Positions 11,133 to 23,891 are shown, counted from the first letter of the stretch. The stretch is 64,000 bases of DNA from Heracleum sosnowskyi (GCA_030848705.1 CM061243.1:10441044-10505043); one strand, 5' to 3'. Translations and numbers: made by a program. Notes: a model not told the origin generated them from the sequence alone.

Positions 11133-12240
11133 GCTGTTAATCCCAGTTACACACTTACAGAATTGTAGCGGGGGGGGGGGGGGGGGGTTGAATACAATTC
11201 TTGATTTTTATAACTTTTCTGTAATTTGAAAGTAAGAATAAATAAACTAAGTTACAGAAACATAATAAGAATAAGAACACAGTACTTTAAAAATTTCAGG
11301 TGGATTGTTTTGTGATCCACCTGAGATATATTATTGAAGAAATAATTTGTGATATTTGGTTACAAATACACAGCTGCTATTACAGTTCTTTGCTTCTAAG
11401 AAATGCTAGAGAGAAAACCTAAACAAAGACAATGTAAACCGTTTTCTCTATTTTCAAAGAACTGCTACACTTGGTTATAAAACCCAAGTTTACAAGCCAT
11501 ACTACAGACACAAACTATCTCTATTTTCTAGGTCAAGTATGCTTGCTTCTTCATTCCAGATGCATGTGACTGAGATGTTGTACTCTTGACAATTTGGCTT
11601 GTTTGTACATCTCTTATGTTTGCATGGAAATGGAATGTTTCTTCTTCTTCGAGGTTCACCAGTGTTTGGCTTCCATATTCTTTTTGTTTACTCTATCAAC
11701 CCATGTGCTTCCACCAATGTCAAGTCACCATCAACCTATAGTCTTGAGCTTCATCCGTTGGTAGTGTTCTTGACTATCCGTGGATGTCCATCCGTGGATG
11801 AGCAAAGAGTTGATCATCCGTGGATAACATTAAGTTGATCATCCGTGGATAGCATTAAGTCTTCATCCGTTGTCATTCATTTTCACTTAAACAGAATTAC
11901 ACAGCATAGCCTATTTACAATTAGCTATCATATCCTGCTTATCTACTGAAAGTCAACATGACTTAGTACTTAATACTTTCAATCCTTAGACTAGAGTAAA
12001 ATTGAATATGCTACATGATTACTTATCCGTGGATAAGCTTCCCAACAACGGATACTACTGAAAGTATACCATCCGTTGATAGTTACAAAATGACTTATAC
12101 AGAAATGTGTTATATGTTAAGTTATCATCAAGAACAACATATTTCTTAACAAGGGCCCTAAGGAAACATAAGCCTAAAAAAATGGTTCTAAGGAACAAAG
12201 TATACCTTTGAAAAATTGCAAGTTGATTCGGTGACATGTC
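11133..12240. repeat. LTR-like block with ATCCGTGGAT/ATCCGTTGAT motifs
   Basis: It begins TGTTAATCCCAGTTACAC, contains an 18-G run at 11170-11187, and carries repeated ATCCGTGGAT or ATCCGTTGAT words (about 11754-11870 and 12023-12080), partly as inverted pairs. The start and composition resemble LTRs of plant copia elements, and it may be a solo LTR. I could not fix the right end or a target duplication. Confidence 0.35.
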
Positions 12241-12654
12241 TGCACAATTTATTTAAGGTTTTACTTAAGAACTTGAGATACACTTCATGGTCTTTCAGAC
12301 TAATTCTGTAAACAGTTTGAATAATCATGTAACATGTAGTTTCCATAATCATATAACAGTCGTAACTTGGATTAAAACTCTATAAGTTACTCTGTAAATG
12401 ATGTTATCAGTCAAATAATCATATACATTGAAACTGTTCAAGTTACTGGATCAAGATATTGAAAAACAAAACGATACATTGTCATTATGAGAAAAGTAGA
12501 GAACCAACCATAATATTTTTCTTTCAATAGAATTGAAAAGTGATTTGCCAAAAACTAGTACATGAAGAATAATCAGGATATATAGAGAATCAAAATTATA
12601 GAAATAAAGTTTTTGAAAACATATTTTAAAAAAATTTAGCACACACTTGTTCAA

Positions 12655-12960
12655 AAGATGAAGAATATGACTACTTTTTTCTCTTCCGTAAATATTTGGT
12701 ACTATTTGTTAGAATATATCAAGAAAATCATATCTACATTTTATCGTATAAATCCATGTATAACGAGTATAATCATCAATAAAAGATACATAACATCGAG
12801 AACCCTTTTGTGGGAACGAGTGATGGTCCCTACACATCAGAATGCACAATATCAAAAGATGCAACGATAAGGGAAAACACCAAATTTGGCTAGTCTACAA
12901 CCACTAAAATCAGAAATATCATGAGTTTTTAAATGTCCTATAACTCCCTGTAGAAATAAA
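12655..12960 (-). pseudogene. Decayed Ty1/copia GAG-pre-integrase and integrase fragment
   Basis: On the minus strand one reads, across several frames, G-H-L-K-T-H-D-I-S-D (GAG-pre-integrase), V-H-S-D-V-stop-G-P, P-T-K-G, then D-D-Y-T-R-Y-T-W-I-Y (the second integrase aspartate region) and D-F-L-D-I-F. Stops and shifts interrupt it. Reverse transcriptase and RNase H are absent. The plus-strand frame at 12658-12870 is only its shadow. Confidence 0.75.
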
Positions 12961-13429
12961 ATACTGTAAATGAGGGGCATATTCATGGCCGAAATGAGAA
13001 TACCAAAGATAATAAAGATACTAATCAGATGAAGAACTACTCAAATGAAAAATTGTTTTAATCATATTAGACAAACGATGTATGTTTCTCGTAATATCGT
13101 ATCTCTTGAGGGTATTCTATATTTTTCTGTCCCTGCTAGTTCCCATAACACGGCACACAAAAATTTCATTCGCATTGATCACATGTAATTGGATATATTT
13201 CAGTTAAATGTTAAAAAAAAATTCTTATACAGTGATCTTCACGAGAAAGTTTATATGAACTCTTTGGTTTTCCTCATCTGCCTAGTTATGTTTGTAGACT
13301 TTGTAATTCACTTTATGATCTTCGATAGGCATCTTATTGGTTTGAGAAGTTTATCATTATGCTTACTTCATTTAATTTTTGTTCTAGTCATCATAAATTA
13401 TGCGTTATTTGTTTGTTCTAGTTTAAATA
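12961..13429. other. Gene-free stretch
   Basis: AT-rich with no recognisable gene. The 99-codon plus-strand frame at 13189-13488 is a run of hydrophobic codons in low-complexity DNA without family features. Confidence 0.4.
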
Positions 13430-13622
13430 TTAATAACATAGGCTTAAAAAATATATTATATATTTTAATTCCAAATCCTATAATTTGATTCCACTACTTG
13501 TGCACTTGTTGTATGGTAATAACGATATTTACACGACATTAATTTATTGCATGATATATGAATAAAATAGTCAAACCGCGGCTCTCAAATTTTAGAATTT
13601 AGTACTTAACTAGAAATGGTAC
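13430..13622 (-). repeat. Displaced 3' flank of the RING-H2 duplication
   Basis: This matches 28130-28322, the 3' flank of the intact RING-H2 gene. It was joined to 27543 until the Tat-like element inserted between them. The intact copy therefore shows the empty site of that insertion. Confidence 0.8.
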
Positions 13623-14417
13623 TGTTATGGAATAAAAACTAGGGTATAATTAATGCTAGAATTTGTGAGCTTCAAGCTTTAATGGCTGCTCTTGTTGTCG
13701 GGGACTAACTCGGTCCTAACAAGATGGCTACGTATCTCTAGTGTTTAGAGAATCAAGCCAATAAAAACGTAGTTCTTGGTGTTGCCCTCGGGGCTATAAT
13801 GACAGGGGCACACCAAGGACGTAGTGATTTGTATGTCCTTATTCGAGGATGAAGTCTAAAACGTAGTTCTGAGATGAGGGGTCAGACCCTTTATATAGGC
13901 GTTTAGAAGCCTAGTAGATAAGTATTGATTTCCTTGAAGGATAAATCTTATCCTTGACGGTGGATAAGTATTATCACTTTCTTGAAGGATAAATCTTATC
14001 CTTGACGGTGGATACGTATTATCACTTTCTTGAAGGATAAGTCTTATCCTTGACGGTGGATAAGTATTATCACTTTATTGAAGTATAAGTCTTATCCTTG
14101 ACGGTGGATAAGTATTATCACTTTCTTGAAGGATAAGTCTTATCCTTGACGGTGGATAAGGATTAATTCTAGATCCTTCCTTGTAGGATTTGTTTCCATA
14201 TCATAACGGACTTGTATTGAAACAAGCCCAATTGTATTAGAATAAGCCTGTATTGGACGTCTCCTAATACAGGTTGTACTTCTAGCCCAAATATTAATTA
14301 CGAAATTAATATTTAATTAGAGTTTTGGGCCTTATTAATGGGCCTTATTTATGGATCAACTTGGTTTAATTAATGCAATATTAATTATCTCTTTAGGGTT
14401 ATTTTTAACCCATATCA
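13623..14417 (-). repeat. 3' LTR of the Tat-like element with five 48-bp units
   Basis: It matches 20417-20952 plus 27380-27542. A 48-bp unit around CTTATCCTTGACGGTGGATA is repeated five times at about 13935-14170; the other LTR has three. On the minus strand CTATATAAAGG near 13893-13903 is a TATA-like box in the right orientation for the element. Confidence 0.9.
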
Positions 14418-15247
14418 TTTGCCCCCAACTTCTATGATAATGCACTAGGATTTCATAGAAGTTAGACCGGTCTTTTTCGAGACTTGGGGTCTTTTTATCC
14501 CTTACCTGGGACTTACTACCCTTTTTTGGGGATTTTAATATACACTAGTATTTCACGAGTATCGTCTTGATGTAAAGTGTGGAGCGACCTACACATTTAT
14601 GACGATTTTGCCTTATTCGAGGCTAACTTGACATTTGCATAAGCCTTTTATGTCTTATACCGTCTTGTTTTGGCTTCAAGCCTTTCATTGAGCATATCGA
14701 ATGATGGGGTTTGGACTGAATGTCTTAGGTTTATGGGGTTTCAACCCTTCACCCTTAAGAGTTCTTACTGATGGCTCCACTCGTAGTGATTCATTCTCAA
14801 GTCTATCATATCAAACTTCTCCTGATCTTGAAATTTTCACTAATTAACAATAGGCATCTTAGGCTTTCTTTTTTATGTTTATTAGCAACATTCACCTTTC
14901 GGGGTTCGTTGTATCCAACTCTATTTGTGCAGTTGACATGCATATTTTGTATGCTTTCCTTTGCATTCATTTGTAGTTTGTCTTGGCAAAGCTTTGAGGA
15001 TGTTTCTAGCAATCAAAACGGGCTCAACCCTTCATCTGCTTTCTAGGAAGCTCATGATTTCATCGAACCTTATTTCTACTTGTCCTACTAGCGGATCCTT
15101 TTAGGATGCACTAAACATAATAACTTTTAAGTTTGAGGCATGCCAAGTCCTTGGCACCTCATGCCCTTCGAGGGTTTCTAGCTTATACGAGCCTCGTCCA
15201 AACACATTCTTGACTTTGTAGGGCCCTTCCTCATTAGGGGCTAATTT
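14418..15247 (-). other. 3' untranslated region and polypurine tract of the Tat-like element
   Basis: About 0.8 kb between the integrase end and the left LTR. The polypurine tract (read on the minus strand) touches the LTR at 14418-14433. The integrase C-terminal frame continues with a stop to about 15100. I see no further gene. Confidence 0.6.
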
Positions 15248-18200
15248 TCATTTCTGTCCAACCCCGAATGCTTCAATCTTTCTGAGAACCAAGTCTCCTT
15301 GACGAAAGAACCTTTTTTTAACCCTCATATTGTAGTAGAAAGATGCTCTCTTATGATGTTCTACGATCTTGGCATTTGCCTCATCTCTGACTTCATCAAT
15401 TAGATCAAGAGCCAACCTTATACCTTCTTCGTTCGATTCAGGCTCAAAGGCCCCTACTCTTGGGGAGGTATGAGTAATCTCCACTGGAACCACGGCTTCT
15501 GCCCCATAGTCTAACAGGAATGGAGTTGCTTCAGTAGTAACCTTGTAAGTGGTACGATTTGCCCAAAGTATAGGGAGCAACTCGTCCACCCAAGTGTTAC
15601 TTGAGCATTCAACTCTCTTCTTGAGTCCATCTAGGATGATTCGGTTGGCCATCTCGGCTTGTCCATTTGCTTGAGGATGAGCAACTGATGTGAATCGCAA
15701 CTCAATGTTGTTCTCCTCACAATACTTCTTGAAATCTTCATTGTCAATCTGCTTCCTATTGTCCGTGACCAGGATTCGTGGGATTCCATATCGACACATT
15801 ACACTTTCTCATAGAAATTGCAATACTTGTTTGGTGGTTATCTTGGCTAGAGGTTTTGCCTCAATCCACTTAGTGAAGTAGTCAATTTCCACTATCAAGA
15901 ACTTCCTTTGTGCACTTGCCACTGGAAATGGCCTAAATATGTCCATGCCCCACATGGCAAACGGGATTGGTGAGTTAACTGATGTTAACATCTCGGGCAG
16001 TTTCCTAACCATATGTGCATGCTTTTGACACCGTTCGCACTTCTTCACATAATCTTTCGCATTAGCAAGCATATTTGGCTAGTAGAAGCCTAGATGAGTG
16101 ATTTTATGAGCAAGGGCCCTGCCCCCCAAGTGTTGCACACAAATTCCCTCAAGAACTTCTTTCAAGACTAACTCCACCTCCTGGGGTCGTAGACACTTCA
16201 AGTAAGGAATGACAAAAGACTTCTTGTATAAGATCCCTTCGATCAAGGCGTACCTCAATGCTCTCACTGTCAACTTTCGTGCCTCCAAGGCATTATTTGG
16301 TAACCAACCGGTTTCAAGATGAGCCTTAATGGGGTCTATCCAAAAGCCACCTATGTCAATAGGTGCTATTAGTTTTCCATTGATGCTCGGGGTCTTCAAG
16401 ACTTGGAAGTATACACTTCCGGCATAGTTCTCTATCTCAGAAGAAGCAAATTTAGACAAGGCATCGGCCTTCATGTTTTCTTCTCTAGGGATGTGTTCCA
16501 TATAGGATTCATCAAACTGGGTCATGATGGCTTTCACAAGCTTCAAATATTTGGCCATGGTTTCATCCTTAGCCTCAAATTCTCCATTTACTTGTGCAAC
16601 TACCAATCTCGAGTCTCCACAGACTTTGAGAGTATTAACTCTCAAGGCCCCAGCCAAACCTAAGCCGCTATCAGGGCTTCATACTCAGCTTCATTGTTTG
16701 TTGTCGGAAAGTCCAACTTTAGTGCATACTCAATGAGAAATCCATCGGGACTTTGTAGCACTAAACCTGCTCCGTTTGATTTTTTTTTTTGATGCCCCAT
16801 CAAAATAGAGCACCCAGTATTCCTTAAATACCATCTCTTCATCTTATTTTTCAACTTCTTTTCCCTCCAAGGGTACTACTTCCTGCTCCCTGACTTCTTG
16901 GTTGTCGATGGTACATTCAACCATGAAGTCAGCAAGTGTCTGTGCTTTAATGGCCGTTCGAGGCTTATACTTGATGTCGAACTCTCCCAACTTAATCTCT
17001 TATTTGATCAGTCTTCCTCTGACCTTAGGACTATGCAAGATGTTTCTTAATGGTTGGTCAGTCAAGACTTCTATCTTATGCGCCTGAAAGTAAGGACGTA
17101 ATTTTCTTGAGGCCATGATCAAGGCTAAAGCAAACTTTTCTATCAGAGAGTAGTTTACTTCTGCTCCGTGCAGAATTTTGCTCACATAGTAGATGTGTTT
17201 CTAAACCTTTGATTTTTCCTTAACCAAAACAACTCCCAAGGCGGTGTTTGAAACTGCCAAGTATAGATAGAGCGTTTCTCCAGGTTTTGGTTTTGCCAAC
17301 AATGGCGCTTCAGTCATGTATTTTTTTCAAGGCCTCAAAGGCTTCTTGGCTTTCTGCTGTTCACTCAAAAATTTTCATGTTCTTCAATGCTTTGAAGAAG
17401 GGTAGACACTTTTCCCCTGACTTGGAGATGAACCTTCCTAATGCTGCCACTCTCCCAGTGAGTTTTTGAACATATTTAATAGAGTGCGGTGGTTCCATGT
17501 CCATAATTGATTTAATTTTGTCGGGGTTGGCTTCAATTCCTCGTTTAGAGACCATCAGACCCAAAAACTTGCCTGACCCTACGTCAAGGGCGCACTTGGC
17601 AAGATTCAACATCATTTTATGGTGTCTCGGCACTTCAAATGCCTCTCGGAGGTGCTCTATGTGATCGGCCTTATCGAGGCTTTTGACTAACACGTCATCC
17701 ACGTAAACCTCCATGGTCTTGTCAATGAGATGTTTGAAAATTTTGTTCACTAACCTTTGGTATGTGGCACCTGCATTCTTGAGTCCAAAGGCTATAACTA
17801 AGTAGCAGTAAACACCAAAATCAGTAATGAATGATACCTTGCGAATGTCATCCTTATGCATCTTGATTTGGTTGTATCCACTGAAGCCATCCATGAAGCG
17901 TAGCATTTTGTGCCCTGCAGTGGCATCTATTAAAGTGTCGATCCTTGGTAGGGGAAAATAGTCCTAAAGACATGCATCTTTCAAGTCCGTAAAGTCTACG
18001 CACATTCTCCACTTTCCATTGGCTTTCTTGACCATTACCGGGTTAGCCAACCATTCAGGGAATTGAATCTCTTCAATGAATCATGCTTCCAAGAGTTTAT
18101 CTACCTCTTGATTTATGGCCTCTTGCCTTTCTGGAGCAAATTTCCTCTTCTTTTGCTTCACTGTATTCCTTTCGGGATCTACGTTTAACTTATGAGTTAT

Positions 18201-18452
18201 CAATTGGGGATCAGTCCCTGGCATATCAGCTGCTATCCAAGCAAAAACATCTTCATTCTCTTGGAGGAAAGATATAATCTTTCCCTTCCAGGGTTCAGGC
18301 AATAGTGCTCCAATGTAAGTGACTTTATCTGGTTCTCCTGGAACTAAGGGGATAAGGATCAAATCCTCAGTTGGCTTTCCCCTTCTATCTTCATCATCCC
18401 TTGAATTCATGTCCTCAATTGGGAGAACCTGCCCCCCCCCCCCCGACTCCAT
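15100..18452 (-). pseudogene. pol of the Tat-like element: RT, RNase H, extra RNase H, integrase
   Basis: Reading right to left: N-terminal pol region (18452-18081), then RT with N-G-K-W-R-M-C-V-D-F, Y-N-Q-I and the catalytic Y-V-D-D (in 17906-17361), then RNase H with L-T-D-Q-P-L-R (17185-17000). A second RNase H (Y-F-D-G-A-S, N-N-E-A-E-Y-E-A, G-D-S-R-L-V) runs from about 16830 to 16400. Integrase follows: C-x2-C...W-G-M-D, D-Y-F-T-K-W-I-E-A, V-T-D-N and F-T-S-V-A-H-P-Q-A-N-G-Q-A-E, at 16250-15248. In-frame stops separate nearly every segment; one (16077-16079) replaces the Trp of the F-Y-W-P motif. A run of 13 C at 18432-18444 lies at the start of the surviving frame. It cannot encode a working polyprotein. 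Confidence 0.9.
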
Positions 18453-18691
18453 CAGGTCTTAGTGTGGCTACATAGCAACGTCTACCCATTTTCTGATCTC
18501 CTCGCTCTTCACCAATCCCGTTCCTTGTAGGAAACTTTATTTTCAAGTGGTATGTTGAGGCAACAGCCTTAAAAGCATGAAGGCTAGTCCTCCAAATATC
18601 ATGTTGATAACTGGACCTCGGGGTCTAGGATTACGATCTTGATTTCCTTTATGTCATAGTCTTTCTTCTCATAGTTTCCTCTTTGGTTTCC

Positions 18692-20383
18692 TCAATTCCC
18701 ATTTTTGGTGAACTTATCCAGTTTTCCCCTTCGGATCAAGAATTTAATTTCATCCTTCAACTGTCTACAATCGTCGGTGTCATGACCAACTTCTTTGTGG
18801 AACTGACGAAATTGGTTCTCGTATCTTTTCTCCATATCAGTCCTCAGTGGCTTTGGCCATCGGAGATCAACATCTTTTTCACTATCCATCAGGATTTGAC
18901 TTCTAGGAGCATTCAATCTTGTATACTCCGTGAATCTTTGTCCGGGATTACCTTTCTTTGGTGCTGGATCAGAATCATCTGTTGTTCTGGGGTACTTGTC
19001 CCTTGCATCATACTCTTGAGTCTCCTTCCTCTTCTTTCCGTTTCCATTACCCCCAGTATTTGGTTCATATTTCCTCATGCTCTCCTCAGCTTTAATGTAC
19101 TTTCTAGCCCTGTCTTGTAGCTTCAACATGCTTTCAGGGGGGTGCTTTGCCAAAGGCCTTTTAAAGTGGTCGTCAGTGGTTCCTTGTTGCAGGGCTATCA
19201 TGGCCAGTTTGTCTTCCAGATCCGGGACTTTAAGAGCCTCCCTGGTAAATCGATTTATGTAGTGCCTCAATGATTCATTCTTGCATTGTTGAATTCCCAT
19301 GAGAGATATTGAACTCATCTCATGCACTCTCCCACTAACAAACTGGTTGATGAACGCCTTGCTCAACTCCTTAAAATACCCAATAGAGTTTGGAGGGAGA
19401 CGACTGTACCAACGTTGAGCCATGCCCGCAAGGGTTTGTGGAAACGCTCTGCACTTGACTACATCATTGGTAGGTTGCAGCAATAGTGCGTTAGATAAGG
19501 TTCTCACATGATTAGAAGGGTCTCATGTTCCATCGTAGGCCTTAATGGTTGACATCTTGAACTTTCTGGATATATGAATTTTCATGATATCTTGAATAAA
19601 AGGGGGTGTAGGATCATCTGGATCTCCCAAGGGCAACAACTCAGTGGGATCACCCTTTGGGGCTTCAGCCCTCCTTGGCATTCTCGGTGTAGGATCTAAG
19701 TTAATTACAGGAACCCTCTCGGTTGATTTGCCTTTGGCTCTAACTGCCTCTTCCTCTGCTTATACCTTCTTAAGCCTTGCAGCCTCAGCTTCATATGCTG
19801 CAATCTTGTCTTTAGTAGTTTGGGGTTCCCGATTTGTTTAGGTAGGACGTCTTCTCCTTGAGGGAACGTCCCTTTCATCATCAGATGAGTAATCTTCATC
19901 TTCGGTATAGGGACCAGAAAAGTCTCGAATCAGAGGAACTTTCTGAGTCTGGGTTTGTTGATTAATGGGCTCCAGGCCTCGAACATAAGGAGGCACATAT
20001 GATTTGTGATAAAGTGGATTGTGACCATTACTCCCAATGGGGGGCCGTGGAGGCATTCCATAAGGTGGCATACCCAAAGTTTGATTCGTGTATTGGGGAA
20101 GATCAGTAGTATGAAGTTGGAGGCCTCGGGGCGCATTCAAAATCACTTGAGAGGATGTGATTGGTTGATGATGAGTCATCTCTTGAGTTTGGGGGTTGGC
20201 TCCATGAACCACCATCTGCATGAGATTCGTCCCTTCAACTGAGATTGGGATATTTGGTCCTTGAGTAGTGGTGCGGGGGATACTCGTCTCTTGAGTACCA
20301 GTAGTTGGTGGTGGCTGACTTCCTGTCGTTTGAACACCAGAAGTCTATGGTGGATCACGTGAAGTTCTTAGTGTGTTTGCCAT
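18692..20383 (-). pseudogene. gag of the Tat-like element with several in-frame stops
   Basis: The ATG at 20381-20383 opens one frame that runs to 18692 with stops at about 20345, 19838, 19762 and 19525. The N-terminal third is Pro/Gln/Thr-rich. The GAG retrotransposon domain is in 19507-19150 (W-Y-S-R-L-P-P-N-S-I, F-I-N-Q-F, Y-I-N-R-F), followed by a basic Lys/Arg-rich part and a C-terminal H-x-V-G-H-D-T-D-D-C-R motif. At least some stops look like C-to-T changes (CAA to TAA; TGG to TGA on the opposite strand), as expected for a methylated, ageing element. Confidence 0.85.
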
Positions 20384-20952
20384 GGTTGATGTTCTTTTCC
20401 CACAGACGGTGCCAAATGTTATGGAATAAAAACTAGGGTATAATTAATGCTAGAATTTGTGAGCTTCAAGCTTTAATGGCTGTTCTTGTTGTCGGGGACT
20501 AACTCGGTCCTAACAAGATGGCTACGTATCTCTAGTGTTTAGAGAATCAAGCCAATAAAAACGTAGTTCTTGGTGTTGCCCTCGGGGCTATAATGGCAGG
20601 GGCACACCAAGGACGTAGTGATTTCTATGTCCTTATTCGAGGATGAAGTCTAAAACGTAGTTCTGAGATGAGGGGTCAGACCCTTTATATAGGCGTTTAG
20701 AAGCCTAGTAGATAAGTATTGATTTCCTTGAAGGATAAATCTTATCCTTGACGGTGGATAAGTATTATCACTTTCTTGAAGGATAAGTCTTATCCTTGAC
20801 GGTGGATAAGTATTATCACTTTCTTGAAGGATAAGTCTTATCCTTGACAGTGGATAAGGATTAATTCTAGATCCTTCCTTGTAGGATTTGTTTTCATATC
20901 ATAACGGACTTGTATTGAAACAAGCCTAATTGTATTAGAATAAGCCTGTATT

Positions 20953-21540
20953 CACTACAAGAAAAACTGAAACAGACAACACTTATCAGACAACGGTCGG
21001 CAGTAAAAGCATTGTTTGAAATTTTCACACAACGGTTTTTTTTTTGCAAAATCTGTCTGTTGTCTGAAAGAACTTCCACAACGGTTTCTAAAACCATTGT
21101 CTATTAGAAGGAGTAAAGCAGAGGCTTTACACAACGGAATTATAAAACCGTTGTCTGAAGAAAGGTCAGACAAGTGTTTCATAAACCGTTGTTAAAAACA
21201 GACAAGTGTTTTTTTTTTGTTACTTAAATGGATGTCACACAACAGTTTGAATAAACACTTGTCTGATTCTAACAACGGTTTACAAAACCATTGTCTGAAG
21301 AAACTTCAGACAATGGTTTTGTAAACCGTTGTTAGAATCAGACAAGTGTTTTACTTGTATGTGGACTATACTTAATTCACACAACAGTTTCTGCATACCG
21401 TTGTCCAATTGAAATCTTAGGGGGGGACAATTATTTTGGAGGAGTTAATGAGGGGGGACAAAGATTCGGACAATTATTATAAAAAATTTTATAAAAAAAA
21501 CACACAACGGTTTTACAACTTAAAAACAGTTGTGTGACTT
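20953..21540. repeat. Left subterminal repeat region of the CACTA element
   Basis: It carries many ACAACGGTTT/AAACCGTTGT words in both orientations, often as pairs 15-40 bp apart able to form hairpins (for example around 21265-21335). It mirrors 26740-27376. Confidence 0.85.
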
Positions 21541-21954
21541 TTTTTTTTTTTTTTTGAATTTCTCGTTCGTGACAAACTTTAATTGTGAACTTTGTTTGAA
21601 TAATAAAGTTTATGTTTAATTGACACACTTAATTATAGGATAATATTCTTAATTAAGCCGGATATCATAGTTTGTAGTTCTCTTATCATATTAAGACTTT
21701 CGTATTGTCCTCGTTATTATATTTAACAACATATAAAATATACATATTTTTCTTTGTCGGACCAAGGACACCACACAATTTACTAAACATACAAGTCGGG
21801 AATGGCGTACAGTCTCGCTTATACATGACTTACATAATTTCGTGTGTAAACTAACATAACCCCTAAGTGGTAACCCCTAAACCATTGTCTGAAGAAAATT
21901 AATTAAAAAGTTATTAATAATTAATTAATAATTAATTTTTAATTAAAAATAATA

Positions 21955-22350
21955 TTAAAAAAAGTGGGTCCCACAGAAAAAAGTGGGCCCCACAAGTGGG
22001 CCCCATTAATTATTCTAATTTTTATTTAAAATTTAATTAATAATTAATTAATAATTAATCAATAATTAAAAATAATATTAAAAAAAGTGGGTCCCACATA
22101 AAAAAGTGGGCCCCACAAGTGGGCCCCACTAATTATTCTAATTTTTATTTAAAATTTAGTTAATAATTAATTAAAAATTAATTAATAATTAATTTTTAAT
22201 TAAAAATAATATTAAAAAAAGTGGGTCCCACCGAAAAAAGTGGGCCCCACAAGTGATCCCCACTAATTATTCTAATTTTTAATGAAAAATTAATTAACAA
22301 TTAATTTTTACTTAAAAATAATATTAAAAAAGTGGGCCCCACAATTGGGC
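21955..22350. repeat. Tandem array with GTGGGTCCCAC / GTGGGCCCCAC cores
   Basis: Units of about 120-135 bp recur near 21965, 22087, 22222 and (partial) 22332, each with paired self-complementary GTGGGNCCCAC words separated by AT-rich TTAATTAATAATTA stretches. It is followed by a short telomere-like run of CCCTAAA units near 22358-22390. Confidence 0.8.
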
Positions 22351-22388
22351 CTTATTAAACCCTAAACCCTAAACCCCAACCCTAAACC

Positions 22389-23150
22389 CGAATAATTTTT
22401 TAATTGATTTCTTGGACGATCCAACCGTACGGATGTTAATCGGTAGTCATTCTAGTGTTGGGAAAAAATAATCAAAAAATATAAAAGTCCGGTTTTGCCG
22501 TATCTTTCCAGAAACATTAGAATGGTACTGCTTTCAAGAACGAGACATGTGTCAGATTCACTGAATAATTTTTTCAATTGATTTTTTGGATGATCCAACC
22601 GTACGGATGTTAATCGGTAGTCATTCTAGTGTTGGGAAAAAATAATCAAAAAATATAAAAATTCCGGTTATGCCGCATCTTTCCAGAAACGTTAGAATAG
22701 TACTGTTTTTAAGAACGGGACATATGTCAGATTCACTGAATAATTTTTTCAATTGATTTTTTGGATGATCCAACCGTACGGATGTTAATCGATAGTCATT
22801 CTAGTGTTGGGAAAAAATAATCAAAAAATAAAAAGTCTGAATTGTGCCGCATCTTTTCAAAAAACGTTGGAACAATACTGTATTTTGGGAATATGACACA
22901 TCTCAGATTCAGTGAATAATTTTTTTAATTGATTTTTTCGACGATCCAACCGTACGGATGTTAATAGGTACTCATTTTAGTGTTGTGAAAAAATAATAAA
23001 AAAATATAAAGATCTGGTTGTGCCGCATCTTTCCAGAAACGTTGGAACACTACTGCTTCCGGGAACCAGACACGTGTTAGATTCACTAAATAAATTTTTT
23101 AATTAATTTCTTCAACGATCCAACCATACGGATGTTAATCGGTAATCAAT
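22389..23150. repeat. 175-bp tandem array, about 4.3 units
   Basis: CCAACCGTACGGATGTTAAT recurs at 22421, 22595, 22770 and 22946, with a diverged copy at 23120 (spacing 174-176). It lies inside the CACTA element between its subterminal region and the captured sequences. Confidence 0.88.
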
Positions 23151-23279
23151 TATAATATATTATTTTTTTTAAAATTATATTTTGTAATTACATATGATAT
23201 TTATTAATTTTAAATTACATATAAAAAAATATATATGTACACGACAGAAAAACAGAAGGCGGCAATTTTCCCCCCACTG

Positions 23280-23760
23280 AATTATTGAAGCAGACTTTTC
23301 CCCTTAACAAAAAAACACGCCGCACTCACTCATACTCACTCTCATCCCGCTCAAACTCACTCACTCTCAATATCCGCACTCACTCAATCTCCGCTCAAAC
23401 TCACTCACTCACGCCGTAGTTTCAAAACTTATTCTTCTCTTCTTCTTCTTCTTCTCTTATTCTCATCTTTTTTTTTCTTCTCTAATTTGTTTCAAAAAAC
23501 TAATTTGTTTTTGATTTTGCAGGTGGTTAATTAGGGCTTCAATCACCCAACCCGATTAATTGGTAAGTACTTCATAATTTTAATTACTTCATTGATTTTG
23601 CTATCTTTTTCACTTTTCTGTTTTAATTTTCAATTAGGGTTTCGATTGGGGGTTTCAATTAGGGTTTTAATTGGGGGTTTCAGTCAAGGTTACGATTGGG
23701 GCTTTCAATTGGGCTTTCGATTGGAGGTTTCAATTAGGGTTTCAATGCTTGTACTATGAA
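23280..23760 (+). other. Captured leader-like segment in the CACTA element
   Basis: A CT-rich stretch with repeated CACTCACTC and TTCTTCTTC words resembles a plant 5' UTR. It is followed by a candidate acceptor (TTTTGCAG near 23522), a short exon and a donor GTAAGTA near 23563. Next come several TTTCAATTAGGGTTT-like repeats to 23750. It may be the promoter-proximal end of the gene whose 3' exons lie at 26120-26396; that link is inference. Confidence 0.4.
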
Positions 23761-23891
23761 TTATATGCTGTAATTAAAATTGTGGTTCTAATCTTAGGCT
23801 ATAGACTACATGAAGTTATGAGCAAGTCATTACTTGTATTGTGGATAGATTGACAGTATTACATTACTACATTTTGAATAATGTAAAGGTG

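Noticed and set aside
8385..14170. Possible link between the 48-bp arrays at 8.4 kb and in the Tat LTRs
   Set aside because: Only the period agrees; the unit sequences are unrelated.
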